A stretch of 64,000 bases of DNA. Source: BD2-11 clade cluster bacterium bin43. GTDB lineage: Bacteria > Gemmatimonadota > Gemmatimonadetes > Longimicrobiales > Gaopeijiaceae. A program made the translations under genes and the position numbers. The notes beneath the pieces are model-generated. The model saw only the letters and a list, made by a program, of their open reading frames with translations. It did not search any database and was not told the DNA's origin. Below, one piece after another: positions 55,640-63,780 of this stretch. Positions within the stretch are counted from its first letter, which is position 1. Each line of letters opens with the position of its first letter. Location of the stretch: assembly GCA_002238605.1 (NCBI GenBank), contig MPMR01000018.1, positions 16,510 through 80,509 on the forward strand. The letters are read 5' to 3'.

Positions 55640-55894
55640 CTACCCCAGGGAGTTGACCCGGCGCGCCAGCGCGCTCTTCAGGCGGGCGGCGGTGTTCGCG
55701 TGCAGCAGACGGGACGTGGCGGCGCGATCCAGCAGGACCTGCGCGTCGCGAAAACGCGCCTGTGCGGTCTCGGCGTCACCGGCTTCGCGCACCCGCTTGA
55801 GCGCCGTGCGCAGCCGGGAACGCTTCGCGCGGTTGCGGGCGTTCTGCTCCCGGCTCTTGTTCATGCGCTTTGTCGCGCTCTTGACGTTCGGCAT
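55640..55894 (-). CDS. rpsT: 30S ribosomal protein S20
   Basis: An 84-residue, Lys/Arg-rich helical protein that binds 16S rRNA. NVKSATKRMNKSREQNARNR at the start, RTALKRVREAG and the C-terminal LLHANTAARLKSALARRVN are typical of S20. It is the normal size and has its own promoter just upstream. A CCGGGC/GCCCGG hairpin lies about 10 bp beyond the stop but has no U-run. Confidence 0.96.
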   Translation of the reverse strand: MPNVKSATKRMNKSREQNARNRAKRSRLRTALKRVREAGDAETAQARFRDAQVLLDRAATSRLLHANTAARLKSALARRVNSLG

Positions 55895-55936
55895 CCTGTT
55901 CCTCGGATCGTGCTGTCCTTCTCCAACAAGCTGCGG

Positions 55937-55965
55937 AGGATACCCAATTCCACTGCGGGAATCAA
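55937..55965 (-). promoter_or_regulatory. Promoter of rpsT
   Basis: On the minus strand TTGATT and TATCCT are spaced by exactly 17 bp, about 43 bp before the rpsT start. It is one of the clearest sigma-70-type matches in the window and fits a highly expressed gene. Confidence 0.65.
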
Positions 55966-56062
55966 CCGGAACCGGCGAACCCCGCGCCGTTCGCCTCGCC
56001 GGCCCCCGACGCGAGCCCGCCGGGTAGCGGTCGGGTGCAGCCGCGGGTAGCTTCCGGGTGCC

Positions 56063-56722
56063 ATGGACATTCTCCTGCTCATTCCGGTCCTCCTCCTCTC
56101 CATCATCGTCCACGAGGTCGCGCACGCCTGGGTCGCGCTGCGCGAGGGCGACGACACCGCCTACCGGCTCGGGCGCATCACGCTCAACCCGCTGCCGCAC
56201 ATCGATCTCATCGGATCGATCCTGGTTCCGCTCGGCCTCTACTTCATGAACGCCGGGTTCCTCTTCGGCTGGGCCAGGCCGGTGCCCGTCAACCCCCGCA
56301 AGTATCACAACTACAGGCGCGGCGACATCCGCGTGTCCCTCGCCGGCATCGCGGCGAACCTGATCCTGGCGATCGGGTTCACGCTGCTCACCGCCCTGCT
56401 GGTCAAGACCGCTCAGTTGAGCGGCGGCGCGCTGGCCGGGCCCATGGACGTGGCGGTGCGCATGGCGGAACTGGGCATCCTGATCAACCTGGTGCTCGCC
56501 TTCTTCAACCTGGTGCCCATCCCGCCCCTCGACGGATCGCACGTCCTCTACCACCTGTTGCCCCCGCGCCTGGGGGTGGCCTATCGGCGCCTGGGGCGCT
56601 TCGGGATGCTCATCCTCATCGCCGTGTTCTTCCTGTTCCCGGGTCCGTTCTTCGCCATCGTCCTCGCACCGGTCCGCTTCTTCATGGGAGCGGCCCAGAA
56701 CTTCATCGACCTGTGGCTCTGA
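56063..56722 (+). CDS. M50-family intramembrane-type zinc protease
   Basis: A 219-residue membrane protein of the compact site-2 protease group. The zinc motif HEVAH is in the first helix (IIVHEVAHAWVALREGDDTA), and the third ligand is in NLVPIPPLDGSHVLYH. Between them lie helices with NPLPHIDLIGSILVPLGL and a short loop, WARPVPVNPRKYHN. No PDZ domain. It often neighbours scpA-scpB in bacteria, as here; the scpA start overlaps its end. Substrate unknown. Confidence 0.92.
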   Translation: MDILLLIPVLLLSIIVHEVAHAWVALREGDDTAYRLGRITLNPLPHIDLIGSILVPLGLYFMNAGFLFGWARPVPVNPRKYHNYRRGDIRVSLAGIAANLILAIGFTLLTALLVKTAQLSGGALAGPMDVAVRMAELGILINLVLAFFNLVPIPPLDGSHVLYHLLPPRLGVAYRRLGRFGMLILIAVFFLFPGPFFAIVLAPVRFFMGAAQNFIDLWL

Positions 56723-57495
56723 CGCCGTTCGACGCCGGCGCCGGGGAGAGCCGCGAGCTGTTCGTGGTCGCGCTGGAGCGCTTTCAGGGGCCGCTGGACC
56801 TGCTGCTGCACCTCATCCGGCAGCAGGACATCGACATCTTCGACATTCCCATCGCCACCATCACCGAACAGTTCCTGAACGTCGTGGGCGGGATCGGGGC
56901 GGAAGAGCTGGAGGGTGCCGGAGAGTTCGTCGAGATGGCCGCCATCCTGATCGGCATCAAGGCGCGCATGCTGCTTCCGCACCGCAGGGAGGAGGAGGAC
57001 GAGGATCCGCGCGCGGAGCTGGTGCGGCGCCTTCTGGAGTACGAGCAGGTGCGCGAGATATCGTCCCGGCTGGAGGTCATGGAGGCGCGCAGGATGCGCC
57101 GCTGGGCGAAAGGCTACGTACCGCCGCGTCCGCGCCCCGAGCCGCGTGACACGCCGCTGGACACGACCTGGGAGGAAGTCTGGAAGGCCGCGCTCGCGGT
57201 CGAGCTGCCGCGTCCGCAGGCGCCGCCCAGGATAGGGACCCGCCCGGTCTCAATGGAGGAGAAGATCGCGCTGATCCGGGAACGGCTGCGCGGCGTCGGG
57301 CGCATCGAGTTCTCCCGCCTCGTTGGTGCCTGGCGCGCCCGCATGCACGGGGTGATGACGCTGCTGGCCGGGCTGGAACTCGCCCGCCGCCGCCAGATCC
57401 GCCTGCGCCAGACCCGGCCCTTCGATGAGCTCTGGCTCTACAGGCGGGCTTCCCCGGCGGCGGAAGCCGAGAACGCCGGTGGGGAGGCCGCGTGA
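56713..57495 (+). CDS. scpA: Segregation and condensation protein A
   Basis: The 260-residue kleisin of the bacterial SMC complex, bridging SMC heads and binding ScpB. The N-terminal SMC-binding part is FQGPLDLLLHLIRQQDIDIFDIPIA with EMAAILIGIKARMLLP; the C-terminal winged helix is REMSMEE-like (VSMEEKIALIRERLRG, RIEFSRLVGAWRARMHGVMTLLAGLELAR). The GTG start overlaps the protease gene by 10 bp; a GTG 51 bp later is possible. The stop overlaps the scpB start (GTGA). The middle linker is Arg/Pro-rich. Confidence 0.93.
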   Translation: MALTPFDAGAGESRELFVVALERFQGPLDLLLHLIRQQDIDIFDIPIATITEQFLNVVGGIGAEELEGAGEFVEMAAILIGIKARMLLPHRREEEDEDPRAELVRRLLEYEQVREISSRLEVMEARRMRRWAKGYVPPRPRPEPRDTPLDTTWEEVWKAALAVELPRPQAPPRIGTRPVSMEEKIALIRERLRGVGRIEFSRLVGAWRARMHGVMTLLAGLELARRRQIRLRQTRPFDELWLYRRASPAAEAENAGGEAA

Positions 57496-58079
57496 ATCCG
57501 GGACAGGTGGTCGAGGCGATTCTCTTCTCCAGCGATGCCCCGCTGACCGCGGAAGAGATCGCGCGTGCCGACGAGAGCCTCGACGAAGACGTGGTCGCCG
57601 AGGCCATCGCGGCGCTCCGGCGCGAGTATGACGATGGCGGACGCTCCTTTCAGCTGATGGAGATCGCCGGCGGGCATCAGCTGCTGACCCGGCCGGAGTT
57701 CGCTCCCTACCTGGAGCGATTCGACACGGTTCCCCGGCCGGCGCGCCTCTCGAGGCCGGCGCTGGAGACGCTGGCCATCGTCGCCTATCGTCAGCCCGTC
57801 GGACGCATAGAGATGGAGTACATCAGGGGGGTGAACTGCGCCGGCGTGATCCGTACGCTTCTCGACCGCGACCTGATCGAAGTCACGGGCCGCGGCGAGG
57901 GAATCGGGAGACCCCTCCTCTACGGGACTACCGGTCACTTTCTCGAACACTTCGGCCTGCAGTCGCGGGACGAGCTGCCGCGTCCGGCGGAGCTCCCGGT
58001 CGTGCTCCGGGAACCGGGGCCGCTCGAGGTCGAGCAGGCGGCGTCGGGGCCGGCCGGGGAGCCAACGGCCGGGGAGTGA
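57492..58079 (+). CDS. scpB: Segregation and condensation protein B
   Basis: A 195-residue winged-helix protein that dimerises and binds ScpA. VEAILFSSDAPLTAEEIARA, FQLMEIAGGHQLLTRPEF, LSRPALETLAIVAYRQPV and the GVNCAGVIRTLLDRDLIEVTGRGEGIGRPLLYGTT region (in two halves) mark it. In the usual family motif the centre reads RGV-S; here it is RGVNCAG. The C-terminal 35 residues are Pro/Glu/Ala-rich. A 17-bp direct repeat begins over its stop codon. Confidence 0.93.
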   Translation: MNPGQVVEAILFSSDAPLTAEEIARADESLDEDVVAEAIAALRREYDDGGRSFQLMEIAGGHQLLTRPEFAPYLERFDTVPRPARLSRPALETLAIVAYRQPVGRIEMEYIRGVNCAGVIRTLLDRDLIEVTGRGEGIGRPLLYGTTGHFLEHFGLQSRDELPRPAELPVVLREPGPLEVEQAASGPAGEPTAGE

Positions 58080-58131
58080 CTGTCCAGACATGTCGGGCCG
58101 CGGAGTGACTGTCCAGACGCTGGGCCGCGGA
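58073..58131. repeat. Direct repeat after scpB
   Basis: GGAGTGACTGTCCAGAC occurs twice, 29 bp apart, and GGGCCGCGGA follows each copy. The first copy includes the scpB stop codon. It looks like a local duplication of about 28 bp between scpB and the pseudouridine synthase gene. Confidence 0.8.
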
Positions 58132-58160
58132 ATGACCGCCGGAAGAGGGTCCGTCGCAGC

Positions 58161-58922
58161 GTGACCGGGGTCCCGAGTTCCTCCACCCGGCCGGATCGAG
58201 GCGAGCGACTTCAGAAGTTCATCGCGCGCGCGGGCGTTGCATCCCGCCGCCGGGCCGAAACGCTGATCGTGTCCGGGCGGGTGCGGGTGAACGGGCGGCC
58301 GGCCACCGAACTCGGCACCCGCGTGCGCCCGGAAATCGACGAAGTGCGCGTCGATGGCGTCCGCGTGCGGCCGGCCGCGATCCGCTGGGTGATGCTGAAC
58401 AAGCCGGCGGGTTTTCTCACGACCCGGCGCGACGACCGGGGCCGCGACACCGTCTACGACCTGCTGCCCGAATCGTTGCGGGGGCTCGTTCACGTGGGCC
58501 GGCTGGACCAGGCCGCGGAAGGGTTGCTGCTCCTGACCAACGACGGGGGAGTGGCAAACGTGCTCGCGCATCCGCGCTACCGGGTTGAGCGCGAATACCG
58601 GGCACGGGTCGCCGGGTCGCCCTCGCGGGATGTTCTCAGGCGGCTGGTGTCCGGGGTGAAGCTGGGAGACGGCCTTGCGCGGGCGAGGCGCGCCCGCGTG
58701 CTGGAGCGTGGCTTACCCATCTCCGTCCTCGAGCTCGTCCTGACGGAAGGGCGCAAACGGGAAGTGCGGCGGATGTGCCGGGCGGTCGGCCACCCGGTGC
58801 AGCGGCTCGAGCGCGTGCGCTTCGGGCCCATCAGCCTGGAAGGTCTCGTCCGCGGGGCGTGGCGGGATCTGACGCAGGCCGAGGTGGCGGCCCTGAAGCT
58901 GCTGCGCGCCTCCGGCTCCTGA
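58161..58922 (+). CDS. Pseudouridine synthase, RsuA/RluB family
   Basis: A 253-residue rRNA-modifying enzyme, probably the RluB type. An S4 RNA-binding domain (RLQKFIARAGVASRRRAETLI) precedes the catalytic core: WVMLNKPAGFLTTRRD, VGRLDQAAEGLLLLTNDG (catalytic Asp; most relatives have Thr where the second Ala stands), EREYRARV and LTEGRKREVRRMCRAVGH. It is linked to scpA-scpB in many genomes, as here. The start is GTG. Confidence 0.92.
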   Translation: MTGVPSSSTRPDRGERLQKFIARAGVASRRRAETLIVSGRVRVNGRPATELGTRVRPEIDEVRVDGVRVRPAAIRWVMLNKPAGFLTTRRDDRGRDTVYDLLPESLRGLVHVGRLDQAAEGLLLLTNDGGVANVLAHPRYRVEREYRARVAGSPSRDVLRRLVSGVKLGDGLARARRARVLERGLPISVLELVLTEGRKREVRRMCRAVGHPVQRLERVRFGPISLEGLVRGAWRDLTQAEVAALKLLRASGS

Positions 58923-58988
58923 CAGTCAGGCCCCGCTTCGCATCCACACCGCCGGCCACGCACTCCGCGCCGGCGTCAGGCCCCGGCG

Positions 58989-59651
58989 CTACCAGCCCTC
59001 CGCGCCCATCAGCGGCACGAACGCGCACTCCATGAGCCGCTCGGTGGTCGTCCCGGCGGGCGTGCGCCGAATGCGCACCAGCTGCTGAATCCGACGCGAC
59101 CCGACCGGAATGACCATGCGCCCGCCGTCGGGGTGGAGCTGTTCTTCCAGCGTCGGCGGGGCAGCCGGCGCCGCGGCCGTGACCAGGATTGCGTCGAAGG
59201 GTGCTTTTTCCGGCCAGCCCAGGGTGCCGTCACCGACGCGCACGCGCACGTTGCCGCATTCGGCGTCCCGCAGCAGCGCGCGCGCGGCGGCGGCCATCCC
59301 GGGCAGCCGCTCGATGGTGAAGACCTCATCGGCGAGGCGCGCGAGAATCGCGGTCTGGTAGCCGCTGCCGGTGCCTACTTCGAGCACGCGCTGGCCCGGC
59401 GACAGCTCCAGCGCCTCGGTCATCGCGGCGACCATGTAGGGCTGGGACATGGTCTGCCCGCCCGTCAGAGGGAGCGCGCGGTCCTGGTAGGCCATCGCGC
59501 GCTGCCCCCGGGGAAGGAAGTGCTCGCGCGGGACCTCGCCCATGGCCGCGAGCACCTCCTCGTCCAGGATGTTCCTGCGCCGCAGCTGCCTGGCGACCAT
59601 CTTGGCCCGCCGGTCGGCGAACCGTTCCGCCTCGGTCTTCCTTGAGAACAT
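58989..59651 (-). CDS. pcm: Protein-L-isoaspartate O-methyltransferase
   Basis: A 220-residue SAM-dependent repair enzyme acting on isoaspartyl sites of damaged proteins. VPREHFLPRGQRAMAYQDRA, LTGGQTMSQPYMVAAMTEAL and the SAM loop VLEVGTGSGYQTAILARL are family hallmarks; VGDGTLGWPEKAPFDAILVTAAAP follows in two parts. Full length. It lies about 107 bp downstream of the DUF5916 gene on the same strand, with a hairpin between them, so it may be a separate unit. Confidence 0.94.
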   Translation of the reverse strand: MFSRKTEAERFADRRAKMVARQLRRRNILDEEVLAAMGEVPREHFLPRGQRAMAYQDRALPLTGGQTMSQPYMVAAMTEALELSPGQRVLEVGTGSGYQTAILARLADEVFTIERLPGMAAAARALLRDAECGNVRVRVGDGTLGWPEKAPFDAILVTAAAPAAPPTLEEQLHPDGGRMVIPVGSRRIQQLVRIRRTPAGTTTERLMECAFVPLMGAEGW

Positions 59652-59681
59652 GCCCGCCGGATCCTGGTCGGGTTCCTCATG

Positions 59682-59700
59682 GAGGCCCGACGCGGGCCTC
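59682..59700. terminator. GC-rich hairpin downstream of the DUF5916 gene
   Basis: GAGGCCCG and CGGGCCTC form an 8-bp perfect stem with a 3-nt loop in the gap between the outer-membrane protein gene and pcm. No U-run follows on either strand, so termination is only possible. Confidence 0.4.
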
Positions 59701-59758
59701 GCTACAGGGCTGTTCGGTACCGCGGGCGCGAGTCCACCTCCTTCGCGGCCGGCCTCCG

Positions 59759-62437
59759 CTACCGCGACAGCCAGTAACTGAGCTTAACCATGAAGACGTT
59801 GTCCGGCATGACGCCGAAGAGATCGCCGAGATCCGAGTCGAAGTCGAACTGGCCGGTGTCGGCGCTGTGATTGCGGCCCTGGGACCAGACGAGGAAGAGC
59901 ACCGACCCCGGCGAGTACTCCCACCTGACGACCGTGTTGGACCGGAACTGCCTGAAGCTGAAATCCGGATCCCCGAACGACACCGGGCTCCCGTCCAGCT
60001 CGGCCAGGTAGCGGTCGTCCTCGGAGAGCACCTCCACGGCCTCGAAGCGGTCGGCGTAGCGCTCCGCGCGCGGGTCGGCCACGCGCTTGAAGTCGCCGTA
60101 GCTGCCCGAGCCCACGAAGGGCTGGGCGTACACCTGCAACGAGAGGTTGGGCGTGAAGGCGTAATCCATGCGCGCTGTCAGCCCCACGGTGGTTTGTTCG
60201 ATGCGCCCGAAGAGGTAGTTGGGGGCGTCGGTGTCGATGCGCCGGACCCACTGGCGGTCGTCGAGGTTGCGGTTGAGCATGACGCCGAGGTTGAAGGTGG
60301 CTCTGCCCGATGGGCGCACGCGCAGCGTGGGCGCAACGCCAAAGGACCACGAATCGCTCTCGGGGCGAACGTTGCCCCATGAGTTGACGTTGATCCGGAC
60401 CGGCTTGCGGGCGTCGCTGCCGAATCCCGCCCAGAAATTGGTCTGCCCTTCGGTCCTGACGAGCGGTCCGCCCCGCAGAAGACCGTCGGACCAGGCACCC
60501 AGCTCCTGGTTTACGCCCGCGTAGCCGTGCCAGAAGTTCTGGAGCTGGAAATTGACGTTGACGTTGCCTCCGGTACCGGCGCGATCACGGTCGTAGTTCC
60601 AGACGTTCCAGGCGTTGAGGTTGACGAACCAGTTGCGGAAGGGGCCCTGGGGCGTGGAGTTGTGATACCCGCCCCAGACCCAGTGCACGAGGTAGTCGGC
60701 GTCGCGCTGGTAGCCCAGGTCGTTGACCTCGAAGCCGGGCGTGCGCGTCTGGAATCCGGTGCCGACCCGCCAGGGGCTCCCGGCGAACTTCATGATCCCG
60801 AAGTTGGCCGCGCCTCCTCCCAGGCTGGTGCGCTCGGCGTCGTAGCTCACATGCCCTGCATCGGGACGCTGGTAGTACCGGGCCGGCGAACGCTGCGTCC
60901 GGGCGATGGCGTCCGGCGAACCCCGCACGTGGGAGCCGAGGGCGTATCCCTCGAGCTGCCAGGCGTCGCCCCCGAAGCGATGCCTGAAATCGACGCCGCC
61001 GGTGTAGGCCGCGGACCTCAGCCCCAGGTCGTCGGCGACTCCGCTGTCCCGATTAACCGTGGTGCCGATGAACCCCACCGACGAACGGCCCTCCGAAAAG
61101 TCCTTCTGCAGCCTCAGGACCCCATGGTTGGAGAACGGCTCGACGGGCCGCTGGAACGGGTCGCCGGTGCCCGGCGCGACATCGGCACGCTCTTCGGAGG
61201 TCAACGCGTGCAGCGCCCCGATCGACCAACCGCCGGCCGTTTTGCCGGAGAGCTTCCACGCGCCCAGGATCGTGGTCTGGTCGTCGGCATCCGTGAACCC
61301 CCCCTGCGGATCCGCCCATCCCTGGGGCGCGCGCCCGATCCTGCGCGAATAGAACAGCGATTCGTTGGCCCCATCCCCGTCTCCCAGGGCGATGCCGAAG
61401 TTGAAGATGCCCGCGCCTTCCAGGAAGAACGGCCTGCGTTCCGGGAGGAAGGTCTCGAACGCCGTGAGGTTCACCTGGGCGGGGTCCGCCTCGACCTGCC
61501 CGAAGTCGGGGTTGATGGTCACGTCCAGAGTGATGTCGGAGGTCACCCCGTACTTGATGTCGGCCCCGACCGACGCCAGCCTGTCGTTCGGCCGATGGAA
61601 GGGATTGGCCTCGTCCCCGGGCGCGCGCCTGAGGCTGGCCAGCGAATACGGCAGGACTTCCAGCCGCCGCGGCGGATCGAGGTCCCGCAGCCCGCGCAGC
61701 TCCCCGAAGCGCGACACGATGCCGCCGTCGGCGCGGGTCGTGGGCGCCCACGCCGAGAGTTCCTCCCGGCGCGCGAGATGCCGCACGAAGTTGATGCCCC
61801 AGGTCTGCTCCTCCCGGTCACGGAAGCGCAGCTGGGAGTAGGGGATGCGGAACTCGGCGCTCCATCCCGCTTCATCGCGCGCGGTCGCGACGTCCCAGAC
61901 CGCGTCCCATCCCGTGTCCTCCCCGGTGTCCTCGAAGCGGTAGACGTCCTGTTTCACGCCGTCGGGGTTGACGGTGAACTGGAAGGCCGTGCGCCGGTCG
62001 AAGTAGGAGTCGATGACCACGCCCAGCAGATCCGAATACGACTGCTGGTCGCGGCGCGTCAGCTGGCTCGCGATCTCGTCCGGGCTGGTGTCATGTGCCC
62101 GCATGAACACGAACAGGGCTGCGGCGCCGTAAAGGACGCGAGCCTCGGTTCGCTGGCTCGCGGACTGGCCCTCGTCGGGCTGGAACTGGGTGAATCTGGT
62201 GGCCACGGCGGCCGCCCCCCAGGCAGCCTCCCCCATCAGGCCGTCGACCGAAATGTCCGCGTCGGCGACGCGCGTCGCCGGGAGAATGGGCACGTCCTCG
62301 TCGCCACAGCATCCGGGTACGACCAGCGCGCCCCCCGGTGATGCGTCCGACCCCTGTTCCTGCGCCTGGATCCCGGCGCCCGGGCCCGCCAGCGCCAGCA
62401 TCATCCCGAGCATATGCCCGACGTATCTCCTCTTCAT
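59759..62437 (-). CDS. DUF5916-type outer membrane protein with CBM9-like domain
   Basis: An 892-residue exported protein (signal peptide to AGIQAQEQ). An N-terminal CBM9/DOMON-like domain (about 55-240) starts DISVDGLMGEAAWGAAA and includes RTEARVLYGAAALFVFMRAH. The rest matches the DUF5916 barrel: ITLDVTINPDFGQVEADPAQ, TAFETFLPERRPFFLEG (the family hallmark), many alternating strands and a C-terminal SYWLSR. A Cys pair (VPGCCGDED) lies just after the signal. Function is unknown across the family; binding of a glycan or hydrophobic ligand and passage through the outer membrane are guesses. The ribosome site (GGGAGGGG) is strong. Confidence 0.9.
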   Translation of the reverse strand: MKRRYVGHMLGMMLALAGPGAGIQAQEQGSDASPGGALVVPGCCGDEDVPILPATRVADADISVDGLMGEAAWGAAAVATRFTQFQPDEGQSASQRTEARVLYGAAALFVFMRAHDTSPDEIASQLTRRDQQSYSDLLGVVIDSYFDRRTAFQFTVNPDGVKQDVYRFEDTGEDTGWDAVWDVATARDEAGWSAEFRIPYSQLRFRDREEQTWGINFVRHLARREELSAWAPTTRADGGIVSRFGELRGLRDLDPPRRLEVLPYSLASLRRAPGDEANPFHRPNDRLASVGADIKYGVTSDITLDVTINPDFGQVEADPAQVNLTAFETFLPERRPFFLEGAGIFNFGIALGDGDGANESLFYSRRIGRAPQGWADPQGGFTDADDQTTILGAWKLSGKTAGGWSIGALHALTSEERADVAPGTGDPFQRPVEPFSNHGVLRLQKDFSEGRSSVGFIGTTVNRDSGVADDLGLRSAAYTGGVDFRHRFGGDAWQLEGYALGSHVRGSPDAIARTQRSPARYYQRPDAGHVSYDAERTSLGGGAANFGIMKFAGSPWRVGTGFQTRTPGFEVNDLGYQRDADYLVHWVWGGYHNSTPQGPFRNWFVNLNAWNVWNYDRDRAGTGGNVNVNFQLQNFWHGYAGVNQELGAWSDGLLRGGPLVRTEGQTNFWAGFGSDARKPVRINVNSWGNVRPESDSWSFGVAPTLRVRPSGRATFNLGVMLNRNLDDRQWVRRIDTDAPNYLFGRIEQTTVGLTARMDYAFTPNLSLQVYAQPFVGSGSYGDFKRVADPRAERYADRFEAVEVLSEDDRYLAELDGSPVSFGDPDFSFRQFRSNTVVRWEYSPGSVLFLVWSQGRNHSADTGQFDFDSDLGDLFGVMPDNVFMVKLSYWLSR

Positions 62438-62607
62438 CCCCACCCCTCCCGTTGTCAGTTGAAGAACGGCGGCCCGTACGAGCCCGGGTTGCGGACGGTT
62501 TCGCGCCCCGGGACGGGTTGGCTCCAACGTGAGCCTCTGTCGCCCCGGGATGACCGCGTCTAACTTGCTGCCAAGTCGAGGACGCGGCCCGGGAAGGAGA
62601 GCATGTC

Positions 62608-63615
62608 ATGATCAGGATCAGGCGGCAGTCGGCACATTGGCGATCTGCTCACGTTGCGAGAAGGTCGGTGAAGGCTGCCTCGTGGCGCGGTTGCACCTTG
62701 TTCGCGGCTCCCTTGCTGGTTGCCGTCTGGGCCGGGTTTCCGAGCCACGCCTTCGCCCAGGCGCCCGCTGTCCCCGCTCCCGATCAGCAGGTGGCGCTGG
62801 TGACCGGATCTACTTCGGGGCTGGGAAGGGAACTCGCCCTGCGGCTCGGCGCCCGGGGCGATCACGTCATCGTGCACGGGCGCAACGAGGAACGCGGCGC
62901 GGAGGTGGTGGACGCCATCAACGCGGAGGGGCCGGGCAATGCCCGCTTCTACCGCGCCGACCTGGCCTCGCTCGCGGACGTGCGGCGGTTCGCGGAGACC
63001 CTGCTCGCCGACTACGGCCGCCTGGACCTCCTCATCAACAACGCCGGTTTCGGGTCGGCGCCGGACGAGAGGCTGCTGACGGAGGATGGCCACGAGTATC
63101 GGTTCCAGGTCAATTACCTCTCCACCTTCCTGCTCACGCACATGCTGATGCCGCGGCTGCTGGACAGCGCGCCGGCGCGTATCGTGAACGTCTCATCGGG
63201 GGCGCAGACGCCGATCGACTTCACCGACGTCATGATCGAGAACGACTTCAGCGGACGGCGCGCCTACGCCCAGAGCAAGCTGGCCCAGGTGATGTTTACC
63301 CACGATCTGGCCGAGGAACTGGAAGGGACCGGCATCGTGGTCGGCTCGTTGCATCCGGCGACCTACATGCCCACCGGCATGGTGCGCCGGGCGGGCGTGG
63401 AGCCGCGCTCGACCATCGACGAGGGCGCGGACGCCGTAATGCAGCTCGTGGATTCCGACGACTACGAGAGCGGGCAGTACTTCAGCGGGCTCCGTCCCAC
63501 CAGGGCCAACGACCAGGCTTACGACGCCGGCGCGCGGGCGCGGCTGAAGCGGCTGAGCCAGGAGCTGACCGGGATTCGCTGCCGCATGGGCCGCTGCCGC
63601 TACGTGGGTGGATAA
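62608..63615 (+). CDS. Exported short-chain dehydrogenase/reductase
   Basis: A 335-residue SDR. Cofactor motif VTGSTSGLGRELALRLG, LLINNAGFG, and catalytic Ser plus YAQSK are intact, as in retinol-dehydrogenase/WW-domain-oxidoreductase relatives; the Arg in HGRNEERG suggests NADP. Unusually, about 50 residues precede the domain and look like an export signal: a basic region with a twin Arg (VARRSVKAAS), a hydrophobic core and PSHAFAQAP as cleavage site. Tat export with bound cofactor would make sense. GGAAGGAGAG precedes the ATG. The last residues hold a Cys pair (IRCRMGRCRY). Confidence 0.85.
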   Translation: MIRIRRQSAHWRSAHVARRSVKAASWRGCTLFAAPLLVAVWAGFPSHAFAQAPAVPAPDQQVALVTGSTSGLGRELALRLGARGDHVIVHGRNEERGAEVVDAINAEGPGNARFYRADLASLADVRRFAETLLADYGRLDLLINNAGFGSAPDERLLTEDGHEYRFQVNYLSTFLLTHMLMPRLLDSAPARIVNVSSGAQTPIDFTDVMIENDFSGRRAYAQSKLAQVMFTHDLAEELEGTGIVVGSLHPATYMPTGMVRRAGVEPRSTIDEGADAVMQLVDSDDYESGQYFSGLRPTRANDQAYDAGARARLKRLSQELTGIRCRMGRCRYVGG

Positions 63616-63780
63616 ACTAATCTGACTAAACTAGTTTAGCTAGTTCTCGTCCACAATCTCATAAGTAGTTGTCATCAATGACGTAATGGAACTACGAGAA
63701 GGCTAGTTATGCTGCAAATCGGGGGTCAAGGGGTTATTTTGGGGTGAAAATGCTGTTCCAGAAGCCCCCGGAGGCCGCGG
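63616..63780. other. AT-richer flank of a mobile element
   Basis: A non-coding stretch, clearly less GC-rich than the rest, between the SDR and the transposase. It has a perfect 14-bp palindrome, CTAAACTAGTTTAG, just after the SDR stop (possible terminator) and an imperfect inverted pair, CTAGTTCTCGT and ACGAGAAGGCTAG, about 50 bp apart. The left end of the insertion element is probably here but I cannot fix its exact border. Confidence 0.5.
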
